NCBI GenBank assembly: GCA_959607715.1
Contig: CAUHNN010000006.1
Coordinates: 33,581-97,580 of the forward strand
Origin: an uncultured Eggerthella sp.
Lineage (GTDB): Bacteria; Actinomycetota; Coriobacteriia; Coriobacteriales; Eggerthellaceae
DNA: 64,000 nucleotides
Reading direction: 5' to 3'
Each line of letters starts with the position of its first letter. Position 1 is the stretch's first letter. The position numbers were made by a program, and so were the translations under genes. This document shows, one piece after another, positions 25,331 through 34,228 of the stretch. The notes beneath the pieces were generated by a model. That model saw nothing but the letters and a program-made list of their open reading frames with translations, did not search any database and was not told the origin of the DNA.

Positions 25331-26152
25331 GTGTTCGGCTACATCCTGCCCAATCTCGAAAGTCTCGATGACGAAGAGAAGGCCCGCTACCGCAGCGTCT
25401 ATTGCGGGGTATGCCGATCGCTCAAGGCCCGATACGGCCAGATGAGCCGTATCGGCGTTTCGTACGACATGGCGTTTCTCGCTCTTCTTCTGGGGTCCCT
25501 CTACGAACCCGAGGAGGCCGGCGGCCAGGCGCGCTGCCCGGTTCATCCCCTTGCCCCGCAGCGCTACGTTCGCACGCCCTTCACCGACTACGCGGCCGAT
25601 TTGAGCGTTGCGCTCGTCTACCACAAGTGCCTCGACGATTGGCGCGACGATGCGTCGAAGCGGGCGCGCGGCGTTTCGCTGGCGCTTTCCGGCGCCTATC
25701 GCACGGCGGCTCGCCTTCGCCCGGAAATGTGCGCGATCGTCGAGCGGGCGATGGCCGATGTCCACGAACTCGAGGAGAGCCGCATCTCTTCCCCCGATGC
25801 GGCCGCCAATCGATTCGGATTGATGCTCGGCGACCTTTTCGCCGTCGAAGATGACTTCTGGGCAACGGAATTGCGGCGTTTTGGTGCCCGTCTGGGCAAA
25901 TTCGTCTACGTGATGGATGCCGCGATGGACTTGGAGGAAGATCGTGAGTCCGGAAGCTACAACCCCTTCGCCGCACGTGATGTCGATGAGCGCGCGATGG
26001 ACGAGAATCTCGAATTACTCGCGGCGAACATGACCGAGTCGTTCGAGCGCCTGCCGCTCGAACGCGATGTCCATGTGATGAGGAGCGTCCTTTACGCGGG
26101 CGTGTGGCAACGGTACAAGCAGAAGAAAGAGGATGGGAAGGCGCATGGTTAG
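25331..26152 (+). CDS. DUF5685 family protein
   Basis: 273 aa, predicted mostly alpha-helical and soluble. The N-terminus FGYILPN-ESL and the YCGVCRSLKARYG block (C25, C28) are the DUF5685 hallmarks. Further notable residues are H98, C100 and the acidic run LDDWRDD (D102, D103, D106, D107), and a second acidic cluster DAAMDLEED at 196-204. Two Asp-rich helices plus Cys/His residues suggest a metal site; paired acidic helices recall the all-alpha prenyltransferase/synthase fold, which is only inference. No function is established. The start is GTG with a weak ribosome binding site. The end overlaps the J-domain gene, which with the following Hsp70 gene forms a module. Confidence 0.75.
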   Translation: MFGYILPNLESLDDEEKARYRSVYCGVCRSLKARYGQMSRIGVSYDMAFLALLLGSLYEPEEAGGQARCPVHPLAPQRYVRTPFTDYAADLSVALVYHKCLDDWRDDASKRARGVSLALSGAYRTAARLRPEMCAIVERAMADVHELEESRISSPDAAANRFGLMLGDLFAVEDDFWATELRRFGARLGKFVYVMDAAMDLEEDRESGSYNPFAARDVDERAMDENLELLAANMTESFERLPLERDVHVMRSVLYAGVWQRYKQKKEDGKAHG

Positions 26153-26894
26153 AGACCCCTACGAAGTGCTCGGCGTTGAGAGAGGCGCTTCGACGGATGA
26201 GGTCAAGAAGGCCTATCGCAAGAAGGCCCGAGAAAACCACCCCGACCTGAATCCGAACAACCCGGCCGCCGCCGAGCGCATGAACGAAGTGAACGAGGCA
26301 TACGATCGCATCCTCAATCCGGAAAAGTACGCGGCAAGCGACCGTCGTGCGAAGGGCGGTCAGCCCGGCTCGTCATCGCAGGGACCCGCTGGCCCGTCCC
26401 GAACCGGCGGTTCCCAGCAGACGGGCTACAGCACCGAGGGCAACCCTTATGGCTGGACGACGATCGACCTCGACGACCTGTTCGGCTTCGGCCAGGCCGG
26501 CTCCTCTTCCATTCCCCGTCCCGAGGCATCCGCCTCCGATTCCCCGCTCATTAGGCAGGCCATCGACGCCATCAACGCCCAGCGTTTCGCGCAGGCTGTC
26601 GACATCTTGGGCACGGTCACCAGCACGGGCCGCGATGCGCGTTGGTATTACCTGAGCGCGTTGGCAAACGACGGCGCGGGCAATTCCCTCTCGGCGCTCG
26701 AGCATATTCGAAGGGCCGTCAAGCTCGATCCTTCCAAGACGGAGTACCGTCAAGTCCTAATGATGTTCCAGCAGGCGGGGTCGGCCTACCGGGAAGAGGG
26801 TCAGGCGCGCGGGTTCACCGTCGGCGCGGTCGATCCCGGGTATCTCTGCTGCGGCCTGTGCCTGGCCCAGTCCGCTTGCATTAGCTTCTGCTGA
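26145..26894 (+). CDS. J-domain protein with TPR-like C-terminal region
   Basis: 249 aa. An N-terminal J domain (about 2-65) begins RDPYEVLGVERGAS and carries the HPD tripeptide in NHPDLNP, needed to stimulate an Hsp70 ATPase. A Gly/Ser/Gln-rich linker (about 70-105) follows, then TPR-like helices (about 135-210). The C-terminus is short, hydrophobic and cysteine-rich (YLCCGLCLAQSACISFC). The usual DnaJ zinc-finger and substrate-binding domains are absent, so this is a specialised (class C) J protein. ATG 26145 with AAGG upstream overlaps the DUF5685 stop codon. It sits directly before an hsp70 gene, its likely partner. Confidence 0.88.
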   Translation: MVRDPYEVLGVERGASTDEVKKAYRKKARENHPDLNPNNPAAAERMNEVNEAYDRILNPEKYAASDRRAKGGQPGSSSQGPAGPSRTGGSQQTGYSTEGNPYGWTTIDLDDLFGFGQAGSSSIPRPEASASDSPLIRQAIDAINAQRFAQAVDILGTVTSTGRDARWYYLSALANDGAGNSLSALEHIRRAVKLDPSKTEYRQVLMMFQQAGSAYREEGQARGFTVGAVDPGYLCCGLCLAQSACISFC

Positions 26895-26974
26895 TCGATC
26901 GGGGCGCCGCGGCTTTGCCGCTGCCCTGCGTTTTTTCACAGGCATTCGCGCTTTGCGCGGGAAAAGGAGGAGTC

Positions 26975-28756
26975 ATGGCGGCAACGATCGGCATCGACCT
27001 CGGCACGACGAACAGCTGCGTGGCGGCTATGGAAGGCGGCCAGGTCACCATCATCCCGAATGCGGAAGGGGAGCGCACGACGCCGAGCGTGGTGGCGTTT
27101 TCCAAAGACGGGGAGCGTTTGGTGGGCAGCGTCGCTCTTCGTCAGGCGGCCCTTAATCCTGAGCGGACCTTCTCTTCGGTGAAGCGCCATATGGGATCCA
27201 CGTGGAAGACCACCGTCGACGGGAAGGGCTTCACCGCCCAGGAGCTTTCCGCGATGATCCTGCGTAAGCTGCGCCGCGATGCCGAGGCTTTCCTGGGCAT
27301 GGAGGTCGTTGACGCGGTCATCACGGTTCCCGCCTACTTCGACGATTCCCAGCGCCAGGCGACCAAGGATGCGGGTCGTATCGCCGGCCTGAACGTCTTG
27401 CGCATCATCAACGAGCCGACAAGCGCCGCGCTCGCATACGGTTTGGACAACGTGGACGCCCAGAAGGTGATGGTCTACGACCTCGGCGGCGGCACGTTCG
27501 ATGTGTCGGTGATCGAGATCGGCGGGGACGTTATCGAGGTTTTGGCGACGTCGGGCGACAACCATCTCGGCGGCGACGACTTCGATGCGCGCATCGTCGA
27601 GCATATCGCCGAGGAGTTTCGCTCCCTTCACGGCGAAGACCTCAGGCGCAACCCCCAAGCGCTCCAGCGCATCACCGAGGCCGCCGAGCGCGCGAAGAAG
27701 GAGCTGTCGTCGATGACGTCGACGCAGATCAACCTCCCCTTCATCTCCCAGGGACCCGAAGGCCCGCTTCATATCGACATGACGCTTACGCGCGGCGAGT
27801 TCGAGCGCATGACCTACGATTTGGTGGAGCGCACGGCCGGGCCGGTGCGCATGGCGCTCGATGATGCCGGCATCGCCGCTTCCGAGTTGGGATGCGTCCT
27901 GCTCGTCGGGGGCTCGACGCGCATTCCCTCCGTGCAGGAAAAGGTGCGCGCGCTGACGGGCAAGGAACCCTCTTCCTCGATCAACCCCGACGAGTGCGTG
28001 GCGAGCGGCGCCGCCGTTCAGGGCAATACGCTCGCCGGATCCAAGGCGGGCATCGTCGCTGCGAACAGCCTTCTTCTGCTCGACGTGACGCCGCTTTCCC
28101 TTGCAATCGAGACGGTTGGCGGAGTCGCGACACGGCTCGTCGAGCGCAACTCGACGCTGCCCGTCCACTATTCCCAGGTGTTCAGCACGGCCGCTCCGTT
28201 CCAGACGAGCGTTGAGATCAAGGTGCTCCAGGGCGAGCGGCCCATGGCCGCCGACAACAAGGCCATCGGAACGTTTCGCCTCAAGGGGATCAAACGCGCG
28301 CCTGCGGGCGTTCCCCAGATCGAGGTCACGTTCGACATCGACGCCAACGGCATCCTCACCGTTTCGGCGAAGGATCTCGACACGGGCAAGCAACAGTCGA
28401 TCGTGATCGACGACTCCGATCGCATGAGCGACGAGGAGATCGAGAAGGCGGTCGCCGACGCCGAGGAATACGCCGCCGTCGACGAGCTTCGCCGTGCGAC
28501 GATGGAGGTGCGCAGGAATGCCCAAGATCTGCTCCAGCAGGTCGAATCCGCCCTCGCGAAGGCGGGCAAGCAGCTCGACCGAAACGAGAAGCGCTCGGTC
28601 AAGGCCGCCTCGGCGGAGCTCCAGCGCGTCTTATCGCGTCGTCCTCGCAAGAACGAGGAGCTCGATCCCCAGGCCGAGGCGCGCGACATCGTCATCGCCG
28701 CAGAGGCGCTCGATCGCGTGAGCGCTCATGTGCGCGAGCTCGCTTCGGCGCAGTAA
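26975..28756 (+). CDS. dnaK: Hsp70 (DnaK) family chaperone, short form
   Basis: 593 aa. The actin-like ATPase domain starts with TIGIDLGTTNSCVA and contains the phosphate-2 motif VYDLGGGTFDVSV; the interdomain linker reads DVTPLSLA and the beta-sandwich substrate domain follows (about 380-490). The helical lid is present but the protein ends without the usual EEVD-like or glycine-rich tail, making it about 40 residues shorter than typical DnaK. No grpE, hrcA or clpB is adjacent; instead it follows DUF5685 and a class C J protein. It may therefore be a dedicated second Hsp70 rather than the housekeeping one. ATG 26975 has AAAAGGAGG just upstream. Confidence 0.87.
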   Translation: MAATIGIDLGTTNSCVAAMEGGQVTIIPNAEGERTTPSVVAFSKDGERLVGSVALRQAALNPERTFSSVKRHMGSTWKTTVDGKGFTAQELSAMILRKLRRDAEAFLGMEVVDAVITVPAYFDDSQRQATKDAGRIAGLNVLRIINEPTSAALAYGLDNVDAQKVMVYDLGGGTFDVSVIEIGGDVIEVLATSGDNHLGGDDFDARIVEHIAEEFRSLHGEDLRRNPQALQRITEAAERAKKELSSMTSTQINLPFISQGPEGPLHIDMTLTRGEFERMTYDLVERTAGPVRMALDDAGIAASELGCVLLVGGSTRIPSVQEKVRALTGKEPSSSINPDECVASGAAVQGNTLAGSKAGIVAANSLLLLDVTPLSLAIETVGGVATRLVERNSTLPVHYSQVFSTAAPFQTSVEIKVLQGERPMAADNKAIGTFRLKGIKRAPAGVPQIEVTFDIDANGILTVSAKDLDTGKQQSIVIDDSDRMSDEEIEKAVADAEEYAAVDELRRATMEVRRNAQDLLQQVESALAKAGKQLDRNEKRSVKAASAELQRVLSRRPRKNEELDPQAEARDIVIAAEALDRVSAHVRELASAQ

Positions 28757-28835
28757 GCGAAGGGGCGCTTCGGGCGTGTGGGTTTATTCGGAAGGATCGG
28801 TGCTGCGTCGGGCGTACTGCGCTATACTGACCAAT

Positions 28836-29146
28836 TACATGCGATGACGAAGACAGCGTGCTCGCGATCGCGGTGACCAGAGAAGGGCCCCTTCGGATGT
28901 TCCGATGGCTGGAAGGACCTCTCCGTCGAAGAGCACGATTCCCTTCACCAGCACCAGGGTGAACGCAGGATGGAAGCGGGCAAGGCCCGACTCCATGGAT
29001 GCTGCTAGTCCTGGCGGGCGCTCCCGTCACAGAGCGAACGAGTGGATGCTCGCTGCCGCCCATCAAGGCGAAGCGACGTCAACCAGGGTGGTACCGCGAG
29101 AGCCCTTCTCGTCCTTGGATCGACAGGACGAGAAGGGCTCTTTTTT
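28836..29146 (+). promoter_or_regulatory. T-box riboswitch controlling pheST
   Basis: The T-box core AACCAGGGTGGTACCGCG is exact at 29081-29098. It is followed by a terminator whose arms are 29100-29114 and 29126-29140, ending in TTTTTT (29141-29146). Upstream, GTGCTC pairs with GAGCAC to form Stem I, and TTC (phenylalanine) triplets occur right after GAGCAC at 28939-28941 and 28944-28946, either of which could be the specifier. A TATACT -10-like element at 28823-28828 sets the probable start. Uncharged tRNA-Phe should favour the antiterminator and switch on pheST. Confidence 0.95.
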
Positions 29147-29194
29147 GGTTTGCGGGGAATCAGCTCCCGCATGGATAAGGAAAGGTTGCACGGA

Positions 29195-30277
29195 ATGTCA
29201 GTGATCGACGACATCAAGACCCTCCATGCCGATGCGCTGCGATCCATCGGCGAGGCAGCCGACAGCGAAACGCTCGAGAAGCTTCGCATCGAGGTAGTCG
29301 GCAAATCAGGCACGTTGACCGGGTATCTGCGCGCTATGGGGCAGATCGAGAAGGAGCATCGAGCCGAGGTCGGCAAGGCGGTCAACGCCGCCCGCAACGA
29401 AATCGAGGCCGCGCTCGAGGCGAAGAAGGCCGAACTGGGTCGCAACGAGCTCGAGGAGCGCATGAAGGCGGACGTGGTCGACATCACGCTTCCCGGTCGC
29501 GCTCAGCAGATGGGAACACGCCATCTGATCAACGCCATCAGCGACGAGATCTCCGAGATCTTCCTCGGTTTGGGCTATACCGTGGCGACCGGTCCCGAGG
29601 TGGAGACCGACTGGTACAACTTCACGGCGCTCAACGCCCCGGCCGACCATCCGAGCCGTTCCATGCAGGACACCTTCTACGTGCGTGACCTTTCGGGCGA
29701 CGAGTCGGCCGTCCGCGGCGAATCGGATGTCTTGCTGCGCACCCAAACCTCCGGCGTGCAGGTGCACGTGATGGAGGATCAGGATCTGCCCATCTACATC
29801 ATCGCGCCGGGCAAGGTCTACCGTCGTGACGTCGCCGATCCTTCCCATTTGCCGCAGTTCACCCAGTGCGAGGGCCTCGTGGTCGACAAGAACATCACGT
29901 TCGGCGACCTGAAGGGCACCCTCGAGTACTTCTGCAAGCAGATGTTCGGCCCCGAGCGCAAGACGCGCTTCCGTGCGCACTTCTTCCCCTTCACCGAGCC
30001 GTCCGCTGAAGCCGACGTGAGCTGTGGCGTTTGCGGGGGCACGGGCCATACGCATGACGGCGAGCGCTGCCGCATGTGCAAGGGCACCGGTTGGCTCGAG
30101 ATTCTCGGATGCGGCATGGTCGATCCGAATGTTCTCGAGATGAGCGGCATCGACCCCGAGGTGTATTCCGGCTTCGCGTTCGGCGTCGGCGTCGAGCGCG
30201 TGGCGTGCCTTAAGTACAACGTTCCCGATCTGCGCATGCTGCTCGAGGGCGACATGAGGTTCCTGCGCCAGTTCTAG
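29195..30277 (+). CDS. pheS: Phenylalanyl-tRNA synthetase alpha subunit
   Basis: 360 aa. An N-terminal coiled coil (about 1-85) is followed by the class II catalytic core: motif 1 near MGTRHLINAI, motif 2 around RVYRRDVADPSH and motif 3 GVGVERVACLKY. The VSCGVCGGTGHTHDG-CRMCKGTGW segment with paired cysteines is a small zinc-like insert seen in some PheS proteins. ATG 29195 is preferred (AGGAAAGG 9 nt upstream, product of normal length); an in-frame ATG at 29171 lacks a good site. It is the first gene after the T-box leader and is followed by pheT after 53 nt. Confidence 0.95.
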   Translation: MSVIDDIKTLHADALRSIGEAADSETLEKLRIEVVGKSGTLTGYLRAMGQIEKEHRAEVGKAVNAARNEIEAALEAKKAELGRNELEERMKADVVDITLPGRAQQMGTRHLINAISDEISEIFLGLGYTVATGPEVETDWYNFTALNAPADHPSRSMQDTFYVRDLSGDESAVRGESDVLLRTQTSGVQVHVMEDQDLPIYIIAPGKVYRRDVADPSHLPQFTQCEGLVVDKNITFGDLKGTLEYFCKQMFGPERKTRFRAHFFPFTEPSAEADVSCGVCGGTGHTHDGERCRMCKGTGWLEILGCGMVDPNVLEMSGIDPEVYSGFAFGVGVERVACLKYNVPDLRMLLEGDMRFLRQF

Positions 30278-30330
30278 CGCGCAGCGCATCGAACGACACG
30301 GAACCAACGAAGAAAAGGAAAGAGACCAGC

Positions 30331-32802
30331 ATGAAAGTTTCCCTTAAATGGCTCAATGAATACGTCGACGTCCCCGAGGACATCGACGCGCTGTGCGATC
30401 GCCTCGATTTGACGGGCACCGGCGTTGAAGGCGTCGAGCGCATCGGCGATGCCTTCTCGGGCGTCGTCGTCGGGCATGTCCTTACCTGCGAAGACCATCC
30501 CGACAGCGACCACATGCATGTGACGACGGTCGATGTGGGGCAAGGCGAGCCAGTCCAGATCGTGTGCGGGGCGCCGAACATCGCCGCCGGCATCAAAGTC
30601 CCCGTCGCCACGATCGGCGCGGTTTTGCCGGGCGACTTCAAGATCAAGAAGTCCAAACTGCGCGGCATCGTGAGCTGCGGCATGTGCTGCTCCCAGCGCG
30701 AACTGGGCATAGGCAACGACCACGAGGGCATCTGGGTCCTTCCCGACGATGCACCGACCGGCCAGCCGATCGCCGATTATCTGAAGATGGCCGATACCGT
30801 GCTCGACCTCGAGATCACGCCGAATCGCCCCGACTGCCTCTCCATGGTGGGCATGGCCCGCGAGATGGGCGCCATGTACGCTTCCCCCGTGAAGAACCCG
30901 CTCGATGAGATGGCCGCCGATCTTTCGCTCGACGCCCAGGCTCCGGCGCTCGACGACGTCGTGAGCATCGAGATCGCCGACGCCGAGCGCTGCCCGCGCT
31001 ACACCGCCCGCATCATCCGCGGCTGCAAGGTCGGCCCTTCGCCCGATTGGATGGTCGAGCGCCTTGCCGCCATCGGCCAGCGCTCCATCAACAACATCGT
31101 CGACGTGACGAACTACATCCTGTTCCTCTTCGGCCAGCCGCTTCACGCGTTCGATCTCGATAAGCTCCTCGATGCTTCCGGCAAAGCCCACATCGTCGTG
31201 CGCGGCGCTGAGGAAGGAGAAGAGCTCGTCACTCTCGACGGAGAGAAGCGCGCGCTCACGCCCGACATGACCGTGATCTCCACGCCTGAGCGCGGCGCCG
31301 TCGCGTTGGCTGGCGTCATGGGCGGCCTCGACACCGAGGTAACCGAGCAGACTACTTCCATCCTGCTCGAGGCGGCCGCATTCGAGGCTGGTCGCACGAG
31401 CCGCACAAGCCGCAACCTCGGCCTTATCTCCGAAAGCTCTATGCGCTACGAGCGCGGCGTCGACGACAACGGCATGGTTGAGCGCTCCGCCGCCGCCGCC
31501 GCTCTCATCGCCGCCGTTTCGGGCGGCACGGTCGTCGCCGCTTCCGGCAACGAGGCGGGCGTCATCGACGTGTGGGAGAAGAAGACCGAGCCGGTGGAGC
31601 TCGCCTTCCGCATCCCGCGTTTCCAGCAGATGATGGGCGACGCCATTCCGCGTGACTTCATCGTCGACGTCCTCGGGCGCCTCGGTTGCTCCGTTTCCGG
31701 CGAGGAGGGCGCAGACGAGCTTTCCGTCGTGGCCCCCACGTTCCGCCCCGACCTCGAGCGCGAGATCGATCTGTACGAAGAGGTCTTGCGCCTCTACGGC
31801 ATGGACCGCATTCCCTCCACCTTGCCCGGTGGCCGCGAGCGTCGCGGCACGCGCAGCGAAGAGCAGCGCCTCATGGGCAAGGTCAACGACACCATGCGCG
31901 CCTGCGGCCTCAATGAGACCATGACGTATTCGTTCGCCGATCCCCGCGAGCTCGAGCAGCTTCGCCTTCCGACTGAGGGCCTTGGCGTGGCCGTTGAGCT
32001 GCTCAACCCGCTTAACGCCGAGCAGTCGGTTATGCGCCAGTCCATCATCCCGGGTCTTCTGCGCAGCGTGGCGTACAACCAGGCTCGCGGCGTGCGCAAT
32101 GTCCAGCTCTACGAAACCGGCGTCGTCTTCTTCGGGGCCGAGGGCCGCAAGAGCCCCAAGGAGCGTCAGCGCCTGGCCGCCGTCATGGCCGGCGCCATGG
32201 GTGATGTCGCATGGAATCGCGCACCGGTCGCCTTCGACTTCTTCGACGGCAAGGGCGTCGTCGAGAACCTCGCCCGCGAGCTTGCCATTCCCAAGCTGCG
32301 CTTCAAGGCCCTCGATGCGCAGGCGGCTCCCCATCTGCAGCCCGGCCGCGCGGCGGAGGTTCTGTCCGGCGGTACCGTGCTCGGTTGGCTCGGCGAGATC
32401 CATCCACTTGCCGCCGAGCAGTTCGAGGCGGAGGCTCCCATCGTCGCCTTCGAGCTCGATCTCGATGCGCTGTTCAAGGCCGCTCGTCCCGCCCGCGATT
32501 ACGTGGATGTCCCGGTCTTCCCGGCGGTGACGATGGACGTCGCCTTCGTGGTCGACGAAGCGGTGACGCACGAGCAGCTTTCGCGCTGCATGTCCTCTGC
32601 GGGCGGTAAGCTCCTTTCCGATGCGTCGCTGTTCGACGTGTATCGCGACGAAGAGCGCCTCGGTGAGGGCAAGAAGTCCATGGCCTATGCGCTGACCTAT
32701 CGCGCGGCCGACCGCACGCTCACCACCGAAGAAGTGGACAAACAGCATGCGCGCCTGATCAAGAAGGTATGCGGGGCAACCGGAGCCGAAGTGCGCGGAT
32801 AG
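30331..32802 (+). CDS. pheT: Phenylalanyl-tRNA synthetase beta subunit
   Basis: 823 aa, full length. Domains in order are an N-terminal region, a tRNA-binding EMAP/OB fold (about 40-150, HPDSDHMHVTTVD), the B3/4 editing domain (about 205-380), B5 (about 400-475), the synthetase-like core (about 480-690) and a C-terminal ferredoxin-type anticodon-binding domain (about 725-823, FPAVTMDVAFVVDE). With PheS it forms the tetramer that charges tRNA-Phe; the editing domain removes mischarged tyrosine. AAAGGAAAG lies 9 nt upstream. It is co-transcribed with pheS under the T-box. Confidence 0.96.
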   Translation: MKVSLKWLNEYVDVPEDIDALCDRLDLTGTGVEGVERIGDAFSGVVVGHVLTCEDHPDSDHMHVTTVDVGQGEPVQIVCGAPNIAAGIKVPVATIGAVLPGDFKIKKSKLRGIVSCGMCCSQRELGIGNDHEGIWVLPDDAPTGQPIADYLKMADTVLDLEITPNRPDCLSMVGMAREMGAMYASPVKNPLDEMAADLSLDAQAPALDDVVSIEIADAERCPRYTARIIRGCKVGPSPDWMVERLAAIGQRSINNIVDVTNYILFLFGQPLHAFDLDKLLDASGKAHIVVRGAEEGEELVTLDGEKRALTPDMTVISTPERGAVALAGVMGGLDTEVTEQTTSILLEAAAFEAGRTSRTSRNLGLISESSMRYERGVDDNGMVERSAAAAALIAAVSGGTVVAASGNEAGVIDVWEKKTEPVELAFRIPRFQQMMGDAIPRDFIVDVLGRLGCSVSGEEGADELSVVAPTFRPDLEREIDLYEEVLRLYGMDRIPSTLPGGRERRGTRSEEQRLMGKVNDTMRACGLNETMTYSFADPRELEQLRLPTEGLGVAVELLNPLNAEQSVMRQSIIPGLLRSVAYNQARGVRNVQLYETGVVFFGAEGRKSPKERQRLAAVMAGAMGDVAWNRAPVAFDFFDGKGVVENLARELAIPKLRFKALDAQAAPHLQPGRAAEVLSGGTVLGWLGEIHPLAAEQFEAEAPIVAFELDLDALFKAARPARDYVDVPVFPAVTMDVAFVVDEAVTHEQLSRCMSSAGGKLLSDASLFDVYRDEERLGEGKKSMAYALTYRAADRTLTTEEVDKQHARLIKKVCGATGAEVRG

Positions 32803-32881
32803 GCTCCCCTTGCCGCTTCGCGCGGCCTATGCAGCGGATAAGGCGCCCTTTGGCGGCGCGATCGTATCGCTTTCCAAACAA

Positions 32882-32913
32882 AGACCCCCTGCTCACGTGT
32901 GAGCAGGGGGTCT
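32882..32913. repeat. 32-nt near-perfect inverted repeat after pheT
   Basis: AGACCCCCTGCTCAC (32882-32896) is followed by GT and its exact complement (32899-32913). The 15-bp stem is 79 nt after pheT, but no T run follows on plus (GTGCTAG), so it is not a classic terminator on that strand. On the minus strand TTTGTT follows. It also abuts a TAGGGT -10-like element at 32917, so it may double as an operator for the next gene. Confidence 0.7.
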
Positions 32914-32958
32914 GTGCTAGGGTACGGCTTGCTGATGAGCAAGAGAGGATCGTTCCGT

Positions 32959-33597
32959 ATGACCGAAGCGCAAACCGTGAAAAAGCCCAAGAAGCCGCGG
33001 CTTTCCGCCGACGGCACCCCCTACACCATCTGGCAGCAGCGCACCCGCGTCCTGTGCCTTTTCCTCGTGGCGTTCGCCGCTCTCGAGATCGTCGTCGGTG
33101 CCGGTTTGTTCACCTTGTCCTCGGTGGGGATCTTCGACTTCGCCAAGCTTCTTCCCGACGTGCGCGTCGGCGCGACGACTATCACGAGCGGCGTCATCAA
33201 CCTCGTCGTCGCGCTGTCCGGTCTATGGGGCGCTCACAACCCCCGCAAGATCACGCTCTTTTTCTGGGCGGTCTTCGTCAATGCGCTCATGAGCTCGTGG
33301 GCCGTTGCGAGCGCCTGGTCGATGGGGAAATACGATCCGGCGGCCTTCACGTCGGTTCTCGTCGCCCTCGCCTATGCCGTTTGCGCTTGGAATGTGCGCG
33401 GTCAGACGGGTTATTTCGACAACCACCCTCATCCCGACGATCCTGATGAGCTTCCTCTCGAGCGCAGCGAGCGCCTTCTCGAGGGTGCTCGGGAAGAGGG
33501 AGTGCGTGAACTCGAGGAGGGTAAGCGCAAGGTGGAGGAGATCCGCAAGGAAGGCTCCGAGCTCATTGAAGCTGCGAAGCGCACGTTCGAGCGCTGA
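32959..33597 (+). CDS. Small four-helix membrane protein of unknown function
   Basis: 212 aa. After a basic N-terminus come four predicted membrane segments (about 34-54, 72-93, 97-117 and 122-140). A highly charged, helix-forming C-terminal tail (about 150-212) rich in Glu, Arg and Lys follows and may be a coiled coil. I do not recognise a family motif. The ATG at 32959 is chosen because AGAGAGGA lies 9 nt upstream; GTG 32899 or ATG 32935 would start inside or near the palindrome. It stands between pheT and a thioesterase gene and appears to have its own promoter. Confidence 0.65.
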   Translation: MTEAQTVKKPKKPRLSADGTPYTIWQQRTRVLCLFLVAFAALEIVVGAGLFTLSSVGIFDFAKLLPDVRVGATTITSGVINLVVALSGLWGAHNPRKITLFFWAVFVNALMSSWAVASAWSMGKYDPAAFTSVLVALAYAVCAWNVRGQTGYFDNHPHPDDPDELPLERSERLLEGAREEGVRELEEGKRKVEEIRKEGSELIEAAKRTFER

Positions 33598-33756
33598 TCT
33601 TTCGGTTCGCCCCTAAATTCCCCATCGCCGGCGTTTCGTCGGTTCCCCGCTCCACGGCGTTCTGCGCTCGTGAGATAATTCGAGGGTAAACGATACGAAT
33701 CGTCGCGTTTGGGGCAGTTCGTCTTCTGCGCGACGCCGGCGAAAAGGAGATTTCCT

Positions 33757-34131
33757 ATGGCCCTTTCCGACATCCTGGGAATCGAAACGTGCGAGAGCAC
33801 TCCCGATCGGTACGTGACGCGCATGCTGGTGACCGAAGACATGCTTCAGCCCCATGGGGTTCTCCATGGCGGTATCAGCGCCGCGCTTGCGGAAAATGCG
33901 GCGAGCCAGTGCTGTACCGAGCATTACGACAGCGACAAGATGTTCTTCCTCGGCGTCGAGGTGAGCAGCACCCATCTTCTGCCGGTCAAGGCCGGCGATA
34001 CCGTCGAGACGGTGGCGACACCCATCCGTGCCGGCGGGCGCATCTCCCAGTGGAAGGTCGAGCAGTTCCGTCTGTCCGACGGCGAGCTGTTCAACGTTTC
34101 CCAGATGACGATGTACGGCAAGAAGAGCTAA
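33757..34131 (+). CDS. PaaI/YdiI-type hotdog-fold thioesterase
   Basis: 124 aa, a single hotdog domain. The motif MLQPHGVLHGGISAALAENAAS holds the HGG loop and the catalytic acidic residue of the PaaI/YdiI/MenI group, which hydrolyse acyl- or aroyl-CoA thioesters as tetramers. A role in menaquinone synthesis (DHNA-CoA hydrolysis) is possible for such proteins, but no men gene is nearby, so the substrate is open. The ATG follows AAAAGGAGA by 6 nt, and a GATAAT -10-like element lies at 33672-33677. Confidence 0.83.
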   Translation: MALSDILGIETCESTPDRYVTRMLVTEDMLQPHGVLHGGISAALAENAASQCCTEHYDSDKMFFLGVEVSSTHLLPVKAGDTVETVATPIRAGGRISQWKVEQFRLSDGELFNVSQMTMYGKKS

Positions 34132-34140
34132 GAGGCAAAA

Positions 34141-34181
34141 AAACAAAGGATCGGGCCGAGAGCCCGATCCTTTGTTTTTTT
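34141..34181. terminator. Strong bidirectional terminator (thioesterase/FKBP)
   Basis: A 16-bp stem (34141-34156 with 34162-34177) closes a 5-nt loop CGAGA. T runs follow on both strands (TTTTTTT at 34175-34181 on plus, and the complementary A run 34137-34143 gives T on minus). It lies between the convergent thioesterase and FKBP genes. Confidence 0.95.
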
Positions 34182-34228
34182 GCGACAGGGAAGCAGAGAG
34201 GCATGCCCCTCTGCTTTTCGTTTGCTCG

